A stretch of 64,000 nt of DNA, taken from NCBI GenBank assembly GCA_001566295.1, contig KQ964262.1:496001-560000 (forward strand). Direction: 5' to 3'. Every line of letters starts with the position of its first letter. Position 1 is the first letter of the stretch. Positions 61,928 to 64,000 of the stretch are shown here, piece after piece. A program made the position numbers and the translations under genes. Source of the stretch: Microdochium bolleyi (taxonomy: Eukaryota > Ascomycota > Sordariomycetes > Xylariales > Microdochiaceae). The notes under the pieces are model-generated. The model was not told where the DNA came from. It ran no database searches and was given only the letters and a program-made list of their open reading frames with translations.

Positions 61928-64000
61928 ATGGTCTCACCGCACTCGACAACCTCTTCTTCTTCATTCTCTTCTCCTCAGGACGAGCTACATTCAAAATCCT
62001 CTCTAGCCTCAAACAGACGCGTCTCGCTTGCTTGTATCCCGTGCCGCAGCAGACATGTCCGTTGCGACTCGGTCCAGCCAGTATGCGAGCGCTGCGAGGC
62101 TGACGGCCGGGAGTGCCAGTATGCCAAGTCTCGCCGTGGCGGCCTCGACCGGGCAGCGTTGGCGGCATTGGCAGCGAGGCGTGCGAAGGCTGGAAAGGCG
62201 GGACCAGACACCAATACGAACAATGGTGGTAGTATGCACATCTTGACACCGGAAAGCCAGCCACAGCGCGTCGGACATGACCACTGCAGCGCGCAGTCGG
62301 CAGTGAACACTATCAGCAGCACGCCGCCATCACCTCGTCAACCAGCAATACAGTCGCCAACATCTGCGAGCCAGTCGGGAGACATCGCTTCCGATCCATT
62401 GATCGCGCTGTATTACAGCGCCTTCCACCGGTTCCATCCTTGCGTGCTACCACAGAGGTTCCTCCATCGGTGCAGTACATCGCTGCACCGCGATCGGACA
62501 CGACGTCTAGAACCGCTCCTTGCCGTAATGCGGTTCCTCGGTTGTCGATATGCACGTTCAGAGCAGCACCGCTCAGCACATCTCGAGGCTGTTCTGGTCG
62601 CGGCGGAGCCCGCAGCTGCAGTAGTCGACGACCCTTTCATGGTGCAATTCCACCTTCTCCACGCCATCGCACTATTCTGGACGTCGCACGAGACTCGAGC
62701 GAGAGAGAGTATCGGTACCGCGATCGACATGGCGGTGAGGCTCGGCATGCACACTCGCGAGTTCGCGATGGATCCGGCACACAACGAAGAAGGCGACCTG
62801 GTCCTGGCGGAGAGCTGGCGCCGGACCTGGTGGCAGCTGGTCATCGTGGAAGGCGCCATGGCTGCCACAATGCGCACCTTTAGTGTCAGGGTGGCCAGAG
62901 TGGCGGATATCACTGCGGATCTCCCATGCGAGGAGGCTCAGTACGAGAATGGGGTGAGCTGCGATTCTTGGTCCCGTCCCGGCTCTCTGATAACTGGTAA
63001 ACATCACAAACTGACCCACCCATAGAAAATACCGCCACCGAAGACGCTCGAGGATTTCAGCAACCGCGAGTTCATTCCCGACGACGACGGAGAGGGCATG
63101 TTCTCATCATTTGCATATCTCATTAATGTCACACGCAACATCATCGCCTTGGCTAGCATGGACCAATCCTCGATGCCACACATTCTACCGCCATGGCAGA
63201 TGCTGAACGAGCTGAACGCGATAGTCAACGCCTGGCTGTTGCTCCTGCCCGAGGAGAAGAAGACCATGGTCACGGCGGAAGGTGAGATCGACGAGCTCAT
63301 GTTCCAGGCACACATGAGCGTGCACAGGTATGTGATTCCGTATACATCTTGCTTTTAGGTGTCCTAACATCAGCTACAGCACAATCATCGGCCTCCACAG
63401 ACCGTTCTCAGACCTCATCTTCAACCCGCTCGAGTTGATATCGAGCTGCTCATCCCTCCCACCCGAGCATCGTCCCCCGCTCGAGGCACAAGCGATCCAC
63501 ACCGCCCGTGTCATGGCCTCGATTGAAGCGCAGATGCGGCTCCTGTCTCTCCCGCTTGCCCTGCCATCTACACAGTCCCGATTTAGCTCACAAGAAACCG
63601 CTCCATTAGTGTCGACACCAGCATTGTGCGCTCACAGTCCGTTCGTGACGTGCATGATCTCGACGGGGACCGTGCCGCTCCTCTCGGCATGCGTCTCCCT
63701 ATACAAGACGCCCGAGCAGTCCCACAAGCTCTCCCAGGCGCGGAACCACATCCGGCTGAGCATCGGGTGCATGAAGAGCTTCGCCGACGTCTGGCCGCGC
63801 GGACAGCGGAATCTGCGAGAGGTCCAGAGCATCGCGCGGCATGTTCTCGGCGTGGGCGGGGCTGCACCGAGCAGCACTGAAGAGAGCGGAGCGACAAGCA
63901 CGAGACAACCGGCAAGAACTTGCCAGCAGCAAATATCTCACAGCAACGAAGAAACCCTTGCTGTTGTGGCTGCTAACTTGTCTTCGGGCAACGCCCTTGG
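61928..64000 (+). CDS. Zn2Cys6 transcription factor with fungal_trans domain, 3' end outside window
   Basis: At least 650 residues of a nuclear regulator; the frame is open at the right window edge. Exons are 61928..62953, 63026..63327 and 63380 onward, with GT-AG introns of 72 and 52 nt. The zinc cluster has Cys 36, 39, 46, 53, 56 and 63 (CX2CX6CX6CX2CX6C) with CRSRHVRC as its basic part. A Ser/Pro/Gln-rich linker follows, then the fungal_trans-type domain: LIALYYSAFHRFHPCVLP, QFHLLHAIALFWTSHE, AIDMAVRLGMHTREF, ESWRRTWWQLVIVEG, and after the introns IIGLHRPFSDL. ATG at 61928 (MVSPHS) is the first Met of the frame; the five codons before it lack a Met. It is divergent from the HAD phosphatase with 1.2 kb between them, so local control of that gene is possible but unproven. 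Confidence 0.87.

Noticed and set aside
1..64000. Secondary-metabolite gene cluster
   Set aside because: No PKS, NRPS, terpene cyclase, DMATS or P450 gene is present; oxidoreductases, permeases and regulators alone do not support such a cluster.
1..64000. CRISPR arrays, rRNA genes, intact transposons
   Set aside because: No regularly spaced repeats, no rRNA-like sequence, and no reverse transcriptase or transposase frames were seen.

Overview
The window is nuclear DNA from a filamentous ascomycete (Pezizomycotina). The signs are Zn2Cys6 transcription factors, many short GT-AG introns (about 45-180 nt) in most genes, moderately GC-rich exons, secreted Ser/Thr-rich wall-type proteins, a fungal Erg4 sterol reductase and three transporters of the fungal anion:cation symporter group. 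Finer placement (Sordariomycetes against Dothideomycetes or others) cannot be settled by eye. Exon borders were placed by reading splice sites and keeping frame, so they are predictions.

Layout. 0-11 kb: 3' part of an alpha-L-rhamnosidase-like gene, a classical SDR, a secreted Ser/Thr-rich protein with a carbohydrate-module-like C-terminus, a DUF4267-type membrane protein, a small Gly-rich hydrophobic protein and an 8-exon MFS permease. 11-14.4 kb: a stretch with no convincing gene but a diverged tandem duplication. 14.4-26 kb: a Zn2Cys6 regulator divergent from ERG4, a Thr-rich secreted protein, an F-box-like protein, the 3' remnant of a berberine-bridge-type FAD oxidase, and an orphan protein ending in an SH3 domain. 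26-45 kb: a membrane-anchored GH5 exo-1,3-beta-glucanase, a group of membrane-anchored amidase, 2-oxoglutarate oxygenase and Liz1/Vht1-type permease, a second Thr-rich Cys-domain secreted protein, and a third MFS permease. 45-64 kb: an SDR, a DUF3468-type regulator-like protein, a Zn2Cys6 regulator, a small secreted Cys-rich protein with a questionable 3' end, an Old Yellow Enzyme relative, an S10 carboxypeptidase, a very small Cys/Pro-tailed protein, a secreted HAD phosphatase resembling phosphorylcholine phosphatase, and a Zn2Cys6 regulator cut by the window end.

How the genes fit together. Most are single accessory or metabolic genes rather than one pathway. There is no PKS, NRPS, terpene cyclase or P450, so this is not a standard secondary-metabolite cluster. 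The best candidates for joint action are amidase + 2OG oxygenase + permease at 31.3-38.5 kb (possible uptake and breakdown of a nitrogen compound) and the divergent pair Zn2Cys6/ERG4 at 14.4-18.4 kb (possible local regulation of the last ergosterol step). Several proteins act at the cell surface or outside it (rhamnosidase-like, GH5, S10 peptidase, HAD phosphatase, three Ser/Thr-rich proteins, one Cys-rich protein). No rRNA, tRNA, CRISPR or intact transposon was recognised.
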